Shown here one piece after another: positions 34,372-43,790 of a stretch of 64,000 nt of DNA. Below the pieces are notes generated by a model. The model had not been told where the DNA came from. It searched no databases and was given only the letters and a program-made list of their open reading frames with translations. Position 1 is the stretch's first letter. Each line of letters begins with the position of its first letter. Source of the DNA: Micromonospora craterilacus (lineage in GTDB: Bacteria; Actinomycetota; Actinomycetes; Mycobacteriales; Micromonosporaceae). Both the position numbers and the translations under genes were made by a program. Location of the stretch: assembly GCF_003236315.1 (NCBI RefSeq), contig NZ_POTY01000003.1, positions 1 to 64,000 on the forward strand. Direction: 5' to 3'.

Positions 34372-35211
34372 CTACTCCTGGTCCCACACGCCGGTCGCCG
34401 CGGTGTCCGCGGCGTAGTCGGCAAAGTCCCGGGGTGCCCGGCCCAGGGCGCGCTGAACCCCGTCGGCCAAATGGCCGTTGCGGCCATCCAGCACGGTCGT
34501 GAACAGGTACGTCAGCAACTCGACGACCCCGACCGGAACGCCCTCGGCGGTGAGCGCGTCCGCGTACTGCCCGGGAGACACCTGCACGAAGTCGATGCTC
34601 CGGCCGGTCGCCGTGGAGATCTCGGCGATCGCCTCGCCGAAGGTGAGCAATCGGGGCCCGGTCAGCTCGTAGAGCTGACCCGCGTGCCCGTTCCCGGTCA
34701 GTGCCGCCACGGCCACCTCGGCGATGTCGTCGGCGTCCACGAACGGCTCGGGTACGGTCCCGACCGGCAGGACGACCTCACCGCCACGCACCGGCTCCAG
34801 CAGGTAGTCCTCGCTGAAGTTCTGGCTGAACCAGCTCGACCGCAGAATTGTCCACTCCACTCCGGAGGACTGGACGAGCCCCTCAGTGACCTGGGCCTCC
34901 TCCTCACCGCGGCCGGACAGCAGCACCAACCGGGAGACCCCGGACGCCACCGCAAGTTCGGTGAACGCACCGACCGTCTCAGGTGCGCCCGGCACGGCGA
35001 GGTCCGGGTAGTAGGAGACATACACCGTGTCGATGTCCCGCAGCAGCGGCGCCCAGGTCGCCTGGTCGGTCCAGTCGAAGGGCTGCTGGGCGGAGCGGGA
35101 ACCGACCCGGGCCGGCACTCCGCGTCGGCGCAGGCGTTCCACGATGCGGCGGCCGGTCTTGCCGGTGCCGCCGAGGACCAGGATCGTCTTCTGCTCTCGT
35201 TCGTTCGTCAT
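34372..35211 (-). CDS. NmrA-like NAD(P)-binding protein
   Basis: A 279-aa atypical short-chain dehydrogenase/NmrA-type protein. The nucleotide-binding motif is ILVLGGTGKTGRRI; further blocks are VLLSGRGEEEAQ, WTILRSSWFSQNF and PFVDADDIAEVA, standard for this family. No catalytic YxxxK is evident, so it may be a redox sensor or an azoreductase/quinone-type reductase. It is divergent from the AraC regulator at 35284, the usual partner arrangement, which suggests control by that protein. Confidence 0.92.
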   Translation of the reverse strand: MTNEREQKTILVLGGTGKTGRRIVERLRRRGVPARVGSRSAQQPFDWTDQATWAPLLRDIDTVYVSYYPDLAVPGAPETVGAFTELAVASGVSRLVLLSGRGEEEAQVTEGLVQSSGVEWTILRSSWFSQNFSEDYLLEPVRGGEVVLPVGTVPEPFVDADDIAEVAVAALTGNGHAGQLYELTGPRLLTFGEAIAEISTATGRSIDFVQVSPGQYADALTAEGVPVGVVELLTYLFTTVLDGRNGHLADGVQRALGRAPRDFADYAADTAATGVWDQE

Positions 35212-35283
35212 ACCGACCAGTGAAGTGCAGCGGCGTGAGACGGCACATAGCCAATGCTCGCGATTTTGTGTTTAGTCGTCTAC

Positions 35284-36222
35284 ATGGACGCAGTCGTAGG
35301 TCTTCTCGACGGCCCCCGGGCCCAGCGCGCATTCCTGCTGCGTTCGGTCCTGACCCCACCGTGGTCGATAGCGATCAGAGACAAGGCGCCGCTCACCCTG
35401 GTGGCCATGGTCCGAGGCGACGCCTGGGTCGTTCCCGACGAGGGCGCGGCCGTACGGCTGAACCCTGGGGATGTGGCGATCATCCGCGGCCCCGACCCGT
35501 ACACCGTCGCCGACGACCCGGCCACGGCGCCGCAGGTCGTCATTCATCCGGGCCAGCGCTGCACCAATACGGATGGGCAGGAACTGTCCGAGATGACCGA
35601 GTTGGGGGTACGGACCTGGGGCAACAGTTCGGACGGCCCAACGATGCTGCTCACCGGCACGTACACGATGCAGGGCGAGGTCAGCCGACGGCTCCTGAAC
35701 GCGCTGCCGCCGCTGCTGGTCGTTCCCGGCGACTCCTGGGACTCGCCGTTGGTCCCGCTGCTGGCCACCGAGATCGTTAAGGACGACCCCGGTCAGGAAG
35801 CGGTCCTCGACCGGCTGCTCGACCTACTGCTCATCGCGGTGCTGCGCGAATGGTTCGCGCGCCCTGGAATCAAGGCCCCGGGCTGGTACCAGGCGCACAG
35901 CGATCCCGTCGTCGGTCGGGCCCTGCAAATGCTCCACAACAGTCCGGCCCAGCCCTGGACCGTGGCGTCACTGGCCGCCAAGACCGGGGTCTCCCGGGCG
36001 GCGCTGGCCCGCCGCTTCACCGCGTTGGTCGGCGAACCGCCCATGTCCTACCTCACCGAATGGCGGCTGGCTCTCGCCGCCGACCTGCTCCGCGAGCCCG
36101 ACGCCACCGTCGGCGCGGTCGCCCATCAGGTGGGTTACGGCAGCTCCTTCGCCCTGAGTACCGCCTTCAAACGCCGCCGTGGCGTAAGCCCCCGGGAGCA
36201 CCGGATGACCGCCGGGACGTAG
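35284..36222 (+). CDS. AraC-family regulator with cupin sensor domain
   Basis: A 312-aa regulator. The N-terminal half is a cupin (WVVPDEGAAVRLNPGDVAIIRG), and the C-terminal half has two HTHs (TVASLAAKTGVSRAALARRF and VGAVAHQVGYGSSFALSTAF, ending GVSPREHR). ATG at 35284 starts the cupin (MDAVVGLLDG); the frame is open to 35254 without a better site. It is divergent from the NmrA-like gene and probably controls it. Confidence 0.93.
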   Translation: MDAVVGLLDGPRAQRAFLLRSVLTPPWSIAIRDKAPLTLVAMVRGDAWVVPDEGAAVRLNPGDVAIIRGPDPYTVADDPATAPQVVIHPGQRCTNTDGQELSEMTELGVRTWGNSSDGPTMLLTGTYTMQGEVSRRLLNALPPLLVVPGDSWDSPLVPLLATEIVKDDPGQEAVLDRLLDLLLIAVLREWFARPGIKAPGWYQAHSDPVVGRALQMLHNSPAQPWTVASLAAKTGVSRAALARRFTALVGEPPMSYLTEWRLALAADLLREPDATVGAVAHQVGYGSSFALSTAFKRRRGVSPREHRMTAGT

Positions 36223-36241
36223 CGGGGCGCTGTCCGCGAGT

Positions 36242-37135
36242 TCAGGTGGCAACCTGGGCGGCGTTGCGCAGACGTGTGGCGTCCTGGCTTGGTGGGACGC
36301 CGAACTGGCGACGGTATTCGCGGCTGAACTGCGACAGGCTGCCGTAGCCAACGCGGCGGCTGACGGCCGCGATGTCGTCGGCGTACGCGGCGAGTTGGAG
36401 TCGGGCATGCTGGAGCCGGATCTGTTTCTGGAACTGGATCGGGCTCATCGCGGTGACGGCATGGAAGTTGCGGTGGAAGGCGGACACGCTCATGCCCGCT
36501 TGTTGCGCCACCTCCTCGACGAGGAAGCGCTGCATGTAGTTGTCGCGGATCCATCGCACGGCACGGGCGACGTGGCTGAGGCTGCTGTCGGGCAGGCCGA
36601 GTTGGCGGACCATCGCGCCTTGGCCGCCGGTGATGAGCCGCCAGAGGATCTCGCGTTTGACCAGCGGCGCAAGCACAGGGATGTCACGCGGCTGGTCGAG
36701 CAGGCGGACGAGTCGGACGACGGCGTCGAGGAGCTCGGCGGACGCGGTGCTGACGGCGAGGCCGGCCGGCACGTCGTTGCCGATGTCCGGCAGGTCGCCG
36801 GGTGCCACCTGAAGCAGCACGTCGGCAACGGCGGTCGGGTCGAGTTTCAGGCCGACGCCCAGGCCGGGAAGCTCCGGGCTGGCCACGGTGAAATGACTGC
36901 TCACGGGCAGGTCGACAGATGCGACGAGGTACTGCCCAGCACCGTAGTGGTAGACGCGATCATTCAGCGCCAACCGCTTGGTGCCTTGGGCCACCACTGC
37001 GAGCACCCTGCCGAAGATGGCCGGTGTCGGCGGGTACGGCCGGTCGGCCTTGAAGATCAACACATCGTCGATCCCGGTGGTGAGGTCGGGTCGGGCGTGG
37101 CGGGCCAACAGGCAGCGGAGCTCGTCGAGGGCCAT
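36242..37135 (-). CDS. AraC-family regulator, AraC_N type
   Basis: A 297-aa regulator. The N-terminal domain (ALNDRVYHYGAGQYLVASVD) is the AraC_N type, and the C-terminal HTH pair includes FLVEEVAQQAGMSVSAFHRN and IAAVSRRVGYGSLSQFSREY. I prefer ATG at 37135 (MALDELRCLLARH) because the 24 upstream residues are atypical. It is a single gene, tail-to-tail with the preceding AraC gene, with no clear target beside it. Confidence 0.92.
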   Translation of the reverse strand: MALDELRCLLARHARPDLTTGIDDVLIFKADRPYPPTPAIFGRVLAVVAQGTKRLALNDRVYHYGAGQYLVASVDLPVSSHFTVASPELPGLGVGLKLDPTAVADVLLQVAPGDLPDIGNDVPAGLAVSTASAELLDAVVRLVRLLDQPRDIPVLAPLVKREILWRLITGGQGAMVRQLGLPDSSLSHVARAVRWIRDNYMQRFLVEEVAQQAGMSVSAFHRNFHAVTAMSPIQFQKQIRLQHARLQLAAYADDIAAVSRRVGYGSLSQFSREYRRQFGVPPSQDATRLRNAAQVAT

Positions 37136-37426
37136 GCGTGCGATTAAACCCCCGGCGAGGCGGTGCCCCCAACCTGGCGGGATGATGCGGGCCCCGGCGT
37201 CACGCACCCCGTCAAATCGGGCAGGATCGAGCTAGACTTCGCGGCTTTTGGGCAAGCCGCTACCGGTCTTGGACTGGTTTCATGTGTGTTCAGGTGTCCG
37301 GCTGTGCCCGAGGAGCAGAAGTGACCGATGAGCAGCGCCGCCAGGTGCGGATCGGCGTCAACGACGTGACGCGACGATCCGCCGGGCGCGGCCGGGGCAC
37401 ATCGCGTCCGGCACCGTGAGGCTGGC

Positions 37427-40183
37427 ATGGCGACCAGCAAACTCTTCGGCCGCCACGCCGAGGTTGAGCAGCTGTCCGATTTCGTGACCGGCGTACGGAA
37501 CCGCGGCGATGCGTGGCTGATCCGGGGTGAGCCCGGCGTAGGCAAGTCCTCCCTGATTGCCGCCGCGGCGGACCTCGCTGTCGCGGCGCAGATGCGACTG
37601 TTGCGGGCGTCCGGGTCGGAGTTCGAGGCCGACGTCAGTTACTCGTGCCTCAACCAGTTGCTCCTGCCGGTCCACGCCGATCTTGAGCGCCTTCCCCCCG
37701 GTCCGCGGGAGGCGCTGGCGGTGGCGCTCGGCTTTCGTGCCGGTCCGCCGCCGGACGCGCTGCTGGTCTGCAACGCCGCTCTGCTGCTGGTCAAGGCGGT
37801 CGCCGCCGATGTACCGGTGGTCCTGCTCGTCGACGACATCCAATGGATCGACCGGGCCAGTGCGGTCGTGCTCAGCTTCATCGCCCGTCGCCTGGACGGT
37901 TGCCGGGCCGGCCTGCTGGCGTCCGCCAGGACGGGAACGGCGAGCCTGCTTGATCCGCGGGGACTGACCGAGATCGTCGTCCCGCCGCTCGACGACGAGG
38001 CGGCCGGGCACCTGGTCGACGCCACCTTTCCGCAGCTGACACCTCGTATCCGGCAGCGGCTGCTGGACCTCGCCCAGGGCAATCCGCTGGCCTTGATGGA
38101 GTTGCCCTCGACGTTGGTGGGTGCTGTCCACCGTACGGCGGCGCGACCGGAAGTGGTTCCGCTCAGTGAGCGGCTGCAAGCGCTGTTCGCCGCACGTATC
38201 GCCGAGCTGCCGGAGCCGACCCGCCAGTTGCTGCTGCTGGCAACGTTCGAGGGCACCGGCGACATCCGGGTTCTGCGCGCCGTTCCCGACGATCAGCCTG
38301 GTCTTGCCGACCTCGCCCCGGCGGAACGGGCGCAACTTGTGCGGGTGGATGATGCCACCGCCCGGATCGCGTTCCGGCACCCGCTGATCCGATCGGCGAT
38401 CGTGGCGATGTCCACCCATGAGGAGCGCCGCAACGCACACGTCGCCCTCGCCGACGCACTACGCGGGGACCAGGAACGCCGGGCCTGGCACCTGGCGGCG
38501 GCCGCCGTCGGACCGGACGAGGCGGTGGCGGAGCTGCTGGAGGACGCGGCACATCGCGTCATGCTCCGCGGGGACGCGTTCGCCGCCGTCGCGGCGCTGA
38601 TCCGCGCCGCCGAGCTGAGCCTGACGAGTTCCGGCCGGGGCCGGCGCCTCGCCGAGGCCGCGTACATCGGTGCCGAGGCCAGCGGCGCCATCGACGACGC
38701 GAAGACGTTGCTGACCGATGCGCGCCGGGCCGCGCCGGACGGCACCGGTTCCCTGCACGCGGCCAACGCGGCGGCCTTCCTGATGCTCAACGGCGACGGT
38801 GACGTGAACACCGCGCACCGTCTCCTCGTCGGCGCCATCGAGACCGGCGACCACGGTTACCGGGCCGAGGATCCTGCGCTGATCGAGGCCATGCACACGT
38901 TGCTGCTGTTGTGCTGGTACGGCAGCGCCCCCGAGTACTGGGAGCCGTTCTACCAGGCGCTGGGCCGGCTGCAACCGCAGCCGCCCGAGGTCCTTGCCCT
39001 GGCGAGCAGGACCTTTCCTGACCCGGTGCGCACCGGGGCGTCGGCGCTGCCGCAGATCGACGCGATCCTCGACTCGCTGCCGGACGACGCCGATCCCACC
39101 CGGATCATGCGGATCGGCACGGCCTCGGTCTACCTGGATCGCCTGGCCGACTGCCGCGAGTCCTCCTGGCGGCTCGTACAGCACGGCCGGGACGGGGGGC
39201 CACCCCGGCGGCACCTCGGCGCCCTCATGCACCTGTGCCTGGACGACTACCTCGTCGGCCGCTGGGACGAGGCCGAGGAACTCGCGCGGGAGGGCCAGCG
39301 GGTCTGCGCTGAGGGCGGTTTCTCGTTCTTCGCGTGGTACTTCCGGTACAACCGGGCGATCATCACCGCCGGGCGGGGTCGCTTCGACGAGGCGTACGCC
39401 CTCGCCGACGAGATGAGCCACTGGGCACTTCCCCGTGGTGTGTCGGCGGCAGCATTGTTCGCCCATCATCCGCGTACCCTGGCCGCGCTGGGCCAAGGCG
39501 ACTGGGATGCCGCCTTCCGCCATGCCGCCGCCATGAGCCCGCCCGGCGTGCTCGCCTCACATGTGCCGCACTGCACCTGGGTGATGTTCGACCTGGTTGA
39601 GGCGGCGGTCCGGACCGGGCGGATGGTCGAGGCCAGAGCGCACGTCGAGGCGATGCGGTCCGCCGATGTTGCCGCGCTGTCGACCCGGATGGCGCTCATC
39701 CTGGCGGGCGCGGAGGTCCTGGTCCTGGATGACGAGGCGGCGGCGACGCGGCTGGAGGAACTGCTGGCCACTCCGGCGGCGGAGCGGTGGCTGTTCGAGG
39801 CGTCCCGGATCCGGCTCGTCCTCGGCGAGAAGCTTCGCCGGGCCAGGTCGCCGTCCCATGCCCGCCGGCACCTGCTGGCCGCGCGGGACGGATTTGTGGC
39901 CATGGCCGCCACGCCGTGGCTCGAACGTACCCACGCCGAACTGCGCGCCACCAAGTACCGGCTCACCGACGTACCGTCTGATGGTCCGCTCGCCCTGACC
40001 GCGCAGGAACTCCAGATCGCGCAACTGGCGGCAACCGGTCTGACCAACAAGCAGATCGCCGAGCGCCTGTACCTGTCGCACCGCACCGTGGGTGCGCACC
40101 TGTACCGGATCTTTCCCAAGCTCGGCGTCGCCTCGCGTGCCGGACTCAGGGATGCCCTGTCGCCCGGCCCTGATCCCCGGTAG
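37427..40183 (+). CDS. LuxR-family LAL-type ATPase regulator
   Basis: A 918-aa large ATP-binding regulator of the LuxR family. Walker A is GEPGVGKSSL (residues 38-47), and Walker B is VVLLVDDIQWID. A long helical sensor region follows, then a C-terminal HTH (ALTAQELQIAQLAATGLTNK, ERLYLSHRTVGAHLYRIFPK). LAL proteins often activate secondary-metabolite or sugar-use operons. It lies 6 kb from the biosynthetic genes, so a pathway role is possible but unproven. ATG is preceded by GAGG. The 3' end overlaps the convergent ferritin-like gene by 38 nt. Confidence 0.95.
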   Translation: MATSKLFGRHAEVEQLSDFVTGVRNRGDAWLIRGEPGVGKSSLIAAAADLAVAAQMRLLRASGSEFEADVSYSCLNQLLLPVHADLERLPPGPREALAVALGFRAGPPPDALLVCNAALLLVKAVAADVPVVLLVDDIQWIDRASAVVLSFIARRLDGCRAGLLASARTGTASLLDPRGLTEIVVPPLDDEAAGHLVDATFPQLTPRIRQRLLDLAQGNPLALMELPSTLVGAVHRTAARPEVVPLSERLQALFAARIAELPEPTRQLLLLATFEGTGDIRVLRAVPDDQPGLADLAPAERAQLVRVDDATARIAFRHPLIRSAIVAMSTHEERRNAHVALADALRGDQERRAWHLAAAAVGPDEAVAELLEDAAHRVMLRGDAFAAVAALIRAAELSLTSSGRGRRLAEAAYIGAEASGAIDDAKTLLTDARRAAPDGTGSLHAANAAAFLMLNGDGDVNTAHRLLVGAIETGDHGYRAEDPALIEAMHTLLLLCWYGSAPEYWEPFYQALGRLQPQPPEVLALASRTFPDPVRTGASALPQIDAILDSLPDDADPTRIMRIGTASVYLDRLADCRESSWRLVQHGRDGGPPRRHLGALMHLCLDDYLVGRWDEAEELAREGQRVCAEGGFSFFAWYFRYNRAIITAGRGRFDEAYALADEMSHWALPRGVSAAALFAHHPRTLAALGQGDWDAAFRHAAAMSPPGVLASHVPHCTWVMFDLVEAAVRTGRMVEARAHVEAMRSADVAALSTRMALILAGAEVLVLDDEAAATRLEELLATPAAERWLFEASRIRLVLGEKLRRARSPSHARRHLLAARDGFVAMAATPWLERTHAELRATKYRLTDVPSDGPLALTAQELQIAQLAATGLTNKQIAERLYLSHRTVGAHLYRIFPKLGVASRAGLRDALSPGPDPR

Positions 40184-40763
40184 CCGGCGGGGGCCGGCGA
40201 GCGGCGGAGCACGGCGCACTGAGGTCGGCGGCCTGCGCCTCCTTCTCTTCGAGCAGCCGTTCCAACAGCCGTCGGGTGGTGGGATCGTCGTCGCCGACCC
40301 AGCGCACCGCCTCCTGCAATGTCTGGACGAGGATCCGCGCCCCGACCAGGTCCTGGGTCACGATGCCGGCGAGGTCGCCGTCGGGGAACGTCTGGAATGC
40401 CACCCGGGAGCGGCCGGCCAGGTGCTGCGGATCGTGGTCGGCGGCGAACCCGAGCTGCCGGATGCGCGCCGCAAGCAGCCGCGCACCCGCGCGGTCCCGG
40501 TCGGCACAGGCGTAGAGGAACTCCGCGATCGTCCGGTCCGCTGGTGCGCGGACGAGTAGCGCGTGCTGCTCGTGTTGCAGCGACGACACGACCAGGCTGG
40601 CCAGCAACACGTTCAGTAGCCCGGCCACCGCCGTCAGCTCGGCGCGGTTCGACGGTGTGACCGGCCCGTCGTCCAGGTCCAGCAGGGCCCGATCGCGAAC
40701 CTCGCGCGTCCGTACTGCTGGTGGTGGCGGTCCGGCGGGTTCCCGCCCGGCATGCCTCGTCAT
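40146..40763 (-). CDS. Degenerate ferritin-like/bacterioferritin-related protein
   Basis: A 205-aa helical protein. LLNVLLASLVVSSLQHEQHA, FQTFPDGDLAGIVTQDLVGA and WVGDDDPTTRRLLERLLEEK match the layout of a bacterioferritin-like four-helix bundle. The diiron E-x2-H near the last helix reads EKEAQAADL, so the His is missing and iron oxidation may be lost. A Pro/Arg-rich tail follows. It is a single gene, convergent with the LAL gene. Confidence 0.65.
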   Translation of the reverse strand: MTRHAGREPAGPPPPAVRTREVRDRALLDLDDGPVTPSNRAELTAVAGLLNVLLASLVVSSLQHEQHALLVRAPADRTIAEFLYACADRDRAGARLLAARIRQLGFAADHDPQHLAGRSRVAFQTFPDGDLAGIVTQDLVGARILVQTLQEAVRWVGDDDPTTRRLLERLLEEKEAQAADLSAPCSAARRPPPATGDQGRATGHP

Positions 40764-41090
40764 GCATTCGATGGTCGAACGTCAGTCGCCGCCGTACATC
40801 TGTCAAACGACCTAACGCCCCTACCACCGCGGCCGGCGATCCGCCGCACCGGCCGGCACCTGGGCCGCGTGGCCGGAGCGGCTCGGCCTGGGTGCGAGCG
40901 GGGCCAACGGACCGGGCTGGCCGCCGGTGACGCCGTAGTCCGCTAAGCGCGTGTGGCAGCGACCCGCAAAGTCGCAGACAGATGACTGATGAGCGGGACC
41001 GGTCCGCGCCGAAGAGTGGAGCACACCCCCAGCCGAGTCGGCCCCCGCCGAGATCAGGCGAGCTCACCAGGATCAAGGAGACATACCACC
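40764..41090. other. Intergenic stretch without a recognised gene
   Basis: No credible coding frame is seen here. It must hold the promoters of the ferritin-like gene (leftward) and of the ABM/esterase operon (rightward), but no strong promoter or repeat is evident. GGAGA before 41091 is the ribosome-binding site of the next gene. Confidence 0.5.
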
Positions 41091-41396
41091 ATGACTGTCA
41101 ACCACGGATTCCACGCCATCATGACCGCGCAGCCGGGCCGCGGTGACGAGCTGGTCGGCCTGCTGCTCGACGCGCCATCGCTGCCGAACGAGGACTGCGT
41201 CGTCTTCCTGGTCAGCCGCTCCAGCACCAACCCGGATGTCGTCTCCGTCGCCGAGGGCTGGACCAGCCGGGAGGCGCACGCCCGGTTCTTCGCCGCCGAG
41301 CAGGCGCAGGCATTCGTCGCGCGGCTCCAGCCGCTGCTGGCCGGCGAGTCGCACTACACCGACGCGGTCCCCATCGGCGGCAAGCCCACGTTCTGA
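41091..41396 (+). CDS. Antibiotic biosynthesis monooxygenase (ABM)-domain protein
   Basis: A 101-aa small ferredoxin-like-fold protein: FHAIMTAQPGRGDELVGLLL, then CVVFLVSRSSTNPDVVSVAE and EGWTSREAHARFF, characteristic of the ABM/YgiN family. ATG at 41091 has GGAGA at proper distance. It is first in an operon with esterase, methyltransferase and the truncated SDR. Members act as cofactor-free quinone or polyketide monooxygenases, or in heme degradation; the substrate here is unknown. Confidence 0.88.
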   Translation: MTVNHGFHAIMTAQPGRGDELVGLLLDAPSLPNEDCVVFLVSRSSTNPDVVSVAEGWTSREAHARFFAAEQAQAFVARLQPLLAGESHYTDAVPIGGKPTF

Positions 41397-41433
41397 GCAT
41401 CCACCGCAACCACTGACGCCTCAGGAGCCGACC

Positions 41434-42435
41434 ATGACCCTGACCCGACCCGGCATCGATCCCGAGCTGCGGACGCTGCTCGCGGACCTGCCCCTGTCAT
41501 CCGAACTCAACCCCGAACTGCTCGCGCAGATCCGCCAGCTCCCCTCGACACCGGTGGACACCCTCCTCGAGCGTCGCGCCGTCGAGCGGCGCGAGGTCAC
41601 CATTGCCCGCCCGGACGGCGCCCAGATTCCGGTGTCGATCTTCAGCCCGCAACGGACCGACGGCTTCACCGCGGCGCCGTGCGTCTACTGGCTGCACGGC
41701 GGCGGCATGGTTATGGGAGACCGCTTCTCCCAGATCGACATCCCGCTCGAATGGCTGGACCGCTTCGGCGCTGTGGTGGTCACGGTGGACTACCGGCTGG
41801 CACCGGAGGCCACCGGCACGACCCTGGTCGACGACTGCTACCACGGCCTGCTCTGGACCGCTGAGCACGCCGCCGCACTGGGCATCGACCCCGCCCGCCT
41901 GATCGTCGCCGGGATCAGCGCCGGTGGTGGCCTCGCCGCCGGCGTCACGCTGATGGCCCGCGACCGCGGCACCCCGGCGATCGCCGCCCAGGTTCTCATC
42001 TGCCCCATGCTCGACCACCGCAACACCACCACGTCGAGCCGGCAGTATTCAGGCGAACCGGGTGTGTGGACCCGCGAGATGAACGAGTTCGGATGGCGGT
42101 CGGTGCTCGGTGACCTTCAGGACGCCGACGTGCCCGACTACGTCTCACCCGGCACGGCCGAGGATCTCTCCGACCTGCCGCCCACCTACATCGACGCCGG
42201 TACGGCGGAGGTCTTCCGCGACGAGGACGTCGCCTACGCCACCCGCATCTGGGCCGCCGGTGGACAGGCCGAGCTGCACATCTGGGCCGGCGGCTTCCAC
42301 GGCTTCGACGCCCTCTTCCCCCGCACCCGCGTCTCTGCGGCGGCCCGCCGCACCCGCAACAAATGGCTGACCCGGGTGTTGACCTCGCTCGACGCCAGCG
42401 AGCGCCACGCCGTCGGAACGAGCACCGCACCATGA
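41434..42435 (+). CDS. Alpha/beta hydrolase, HSL-type esterase
   Basis: A 333-aa esterase. The oxyanion motif is WLHGGGMVMGD, the nucleophile elbow GISAGGG, the acid lies in the DAGTAEVFRDED region, and the His is in GGFHGFDALF. These define the hormone-sensitive-lipase family. ATG at 41434 has AGGAG upstream. Its stop overlaps the methyltransferase start (ATGA). Cytoplasmic; the natural ester is unknown. Confidence 0.94.
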   Translation: MTLTRPGIDPELRTLLADLPLSSELNPELLAQIRQLPSTPVDTLLERRAVERREVTIARPDGAQIPVSIFSPQRTDGFTAAPCVYWLHGGGMVMGDRFSQIDIPLEWLDRFGAVVVTVDYRLAPEATGTTLVDDCYHGLLWTAEHAAALGIDPARLIVAGISAGGGLAAGVTLMARDRGTPAIAAQVLICPMLDHRNTTTSSRQYSGEPGVWTREMNEFGWRSVLGDLQDADVPDYVSPGTAEDLSDLPPTYIDAGTAEVFRDEDVAYATRIWAAGGQAELHIWAGGFHGFDALFPRTRVSAAARRTRNKWLTRVLTSLDASERHAVGTSTAP

Positions 42436-43130
42436 CCGCCCTCGCCGCGACCCAACCCAACCCGGCCGCCGCGCCGTCACCAGCGCCGGGCAACGACGAC
42501 CGTGCCGCATTCCTGCGCGAGTTTCTTCGCGCCCCGTTCACCGTCGCCGCCCTCACCCCCAGCGGCCGGCCGCTGTCCGAGGCGGTCACCGCGACCGTGC
42601 CCCGCACCGGCGAGCCGCTGGTCGTGGAACTCGGCGCCGGCACCGGCGCGTTCACGGCGGCGATCCAGCAGCGGCTCACCGGCCGCGGGCGGCACCTGGC
42701 CATCGAGATCAACGCCCGGTTCGCCGAACGCCTGGTCGCTCGCTACCCCGGGGTCGACCTCGCCGTCGCCGATGCCCGCGGCCTGCGCGACATACTGACG
42801 CAACGCGGCCACGACCGCGCGGACGTGATCGTGAGCGGGCTGCCATGGGCCGCGTTCACGCCGGGCCGCCAGGACGACCTGCTCGACGCGGTGACCGACA
42901 GCCTGGCCCCGGACGGCGCGTTCACCACCTTCGCGTACGCGCACACGCGGTGGGCCCCGCCGGCCCTCCGGCTGCGGCGCATGCTGCGCGCGCGCTTCGA
43001 AGAGGTCGTGCCCAGCCGGACGTTGTGGGCCAACCTGCCACCGGCGTTCGTCTACTACTGCCGCAGGCCACGCACGCCACTCCCGACCTCCGCCAGTGGG
43101 TCGACGAACGAACGGGTGAGTCAACCATGA
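42432..43130 (+). CDS. SAM-dependent methyltransferase, PmtA-like
   Basis: A 232-aa class I methyltransferase. LREFLRAPFTVAALTPSGRP followed by VVELGAGTGAFTAAIQ and HLAIEINARFAERL resembles phospholipid N-methyltransferases and rRNA dimethylase-like proteins; VIVSGLPWAAF fits motif IV. It starts in an ATGA overlap with the esterase and ends in an ATGA overlap with the SDR. Phosphatidylethanolamine methylation is the likeliest role, but a small-molecule substrate is possible. Confidence 0.85.
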   Translation: MTALAATQPNPAAAPSPAPGNDDRAAFLREFLRAPFTVAALTPSGRPLSEAVTATVPRTGEPLVVELGAGTGAFTAAIQQRLTGRGRHLAIEINARFAERLVARYPGVDLAVADARGLRDILTQRGHDRADVIVSGLPWAAFTPGRQDDLLDAVTDSLAPDGAFTTFAYAHTRWAPPALRLRRMLRARFEEVVPSRTLWANLPPAFVYYCRRPRTPLPTSASGSTNERVSQP

Positions 43131-43567
43131 AGATCGCCATCGTCAGCGGCAGCAGCTCCGGGGTCGGACAGAGCACCGCCGTTCAAGTCGCTCGACGCGG
43201 GAACGGCGTGATCCTGACCTACCACGGCAACCAGGCCGGGGCATTGGAGACGGTCGCGATGATCGAGAAGGACGGCGGCGCGGCCGTCGCGCTGCCGCTG
43301 GACGTCGGCAACACCGCAGCCTTTCCGCCCTTTCGCGAGGCCGTCGCGGCGGCACTGCGCGACAGGTGGCAGCGAGACACCTTCGACTTCCTCGTCAACG
43401 CCTTCGAGCGCTTCCCCGAGGTGATCCCGGGCCTCGCGGCGAAGACCGCGCTCGGCCGGCTCGGCGAACCGGACGATATCGGCATGTTCATCGCGGCGCT
43501 GCTCTCCGAAGAATGCCGCTGGATCACCGCTCAGGACATCGAGGTCTCCGGCGGCTACAACCTCTGA
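43127..43567 (+). pseudogene. Short-chain dehydrogenase with central catalytic region deleted
   Basis: A 146-aa remnant of a ~250-aa SDR. The N-terminus has the cofactor motif IVSGSSSGVGQSTA and the middle reaches RDTFDFLVN, where NNAG should follow. Instead the frame jumps to the C-terminal segment LAAKTALGRLGEPDDIGMFI and EECRWITAQDIEVSGGYNL. The NNAG, catalytic Ser and YxxxK are gone. The frame is preserved, so this is an in-frame deletion of roughly 100 codons. It is translated in an ATGA overlap but should lack SDR activity. Confidence 0.85.
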
Positions 43568-43575
43568 GTGCTCCA

Positions 43576-43617
43576 CCGGTCAGAGGCAGGGCGCGGCATC
43601 GCCCTGCCCCTGACCGG
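43576..43617 (+). terminator. Terminator hairpin after the SDR remnant
   Basis: A 17-bp stem with one mismatch: CCGGTCAGAGGCAGGGC, 8-nt loop, GCCCTGCCCCTGACCGG. It lies 9 nt after the SDR stop and closes the ABM/esterase operon. Confidence 0.8.
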
Positions 43618-43636
43618 CAGCCGCCAGCACGCACAC

Positions 43637-43658
43637 CTTTTATCTCTATATATAAAAG
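43637..43658. promoter_or_regulatory. AT-rich inverted repeat upstream of the secreted PA14 protein
   Basis: CTTTTAT-CTCTATAT-ATAAAAG, 7-bp arms with an 8-nt spacer, an AT-only patch rare in this DNA. A second weaker pair, CGATGG...CCATCG, follows at about 43669-43697. Both lie in the 174-nt leader between the operon terminator and the strong ribosome site (AGGAGGAA) of the gene at 43791. Promoter or operator function is inference. Confidence 0.45.
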
Positions 43659-43790
43659 TTCCGCTACATCGATGGAAAGTGTTAGTGTCGGCCATCGAAC
43701 TTTCGTGTTGCGAAACCGTACTAACTCGTCCAAAGAAGGAAGATGTGTCGCCCTTCACGGCCGGGTCCCCCGCCTAAAACAGGAGGAACC

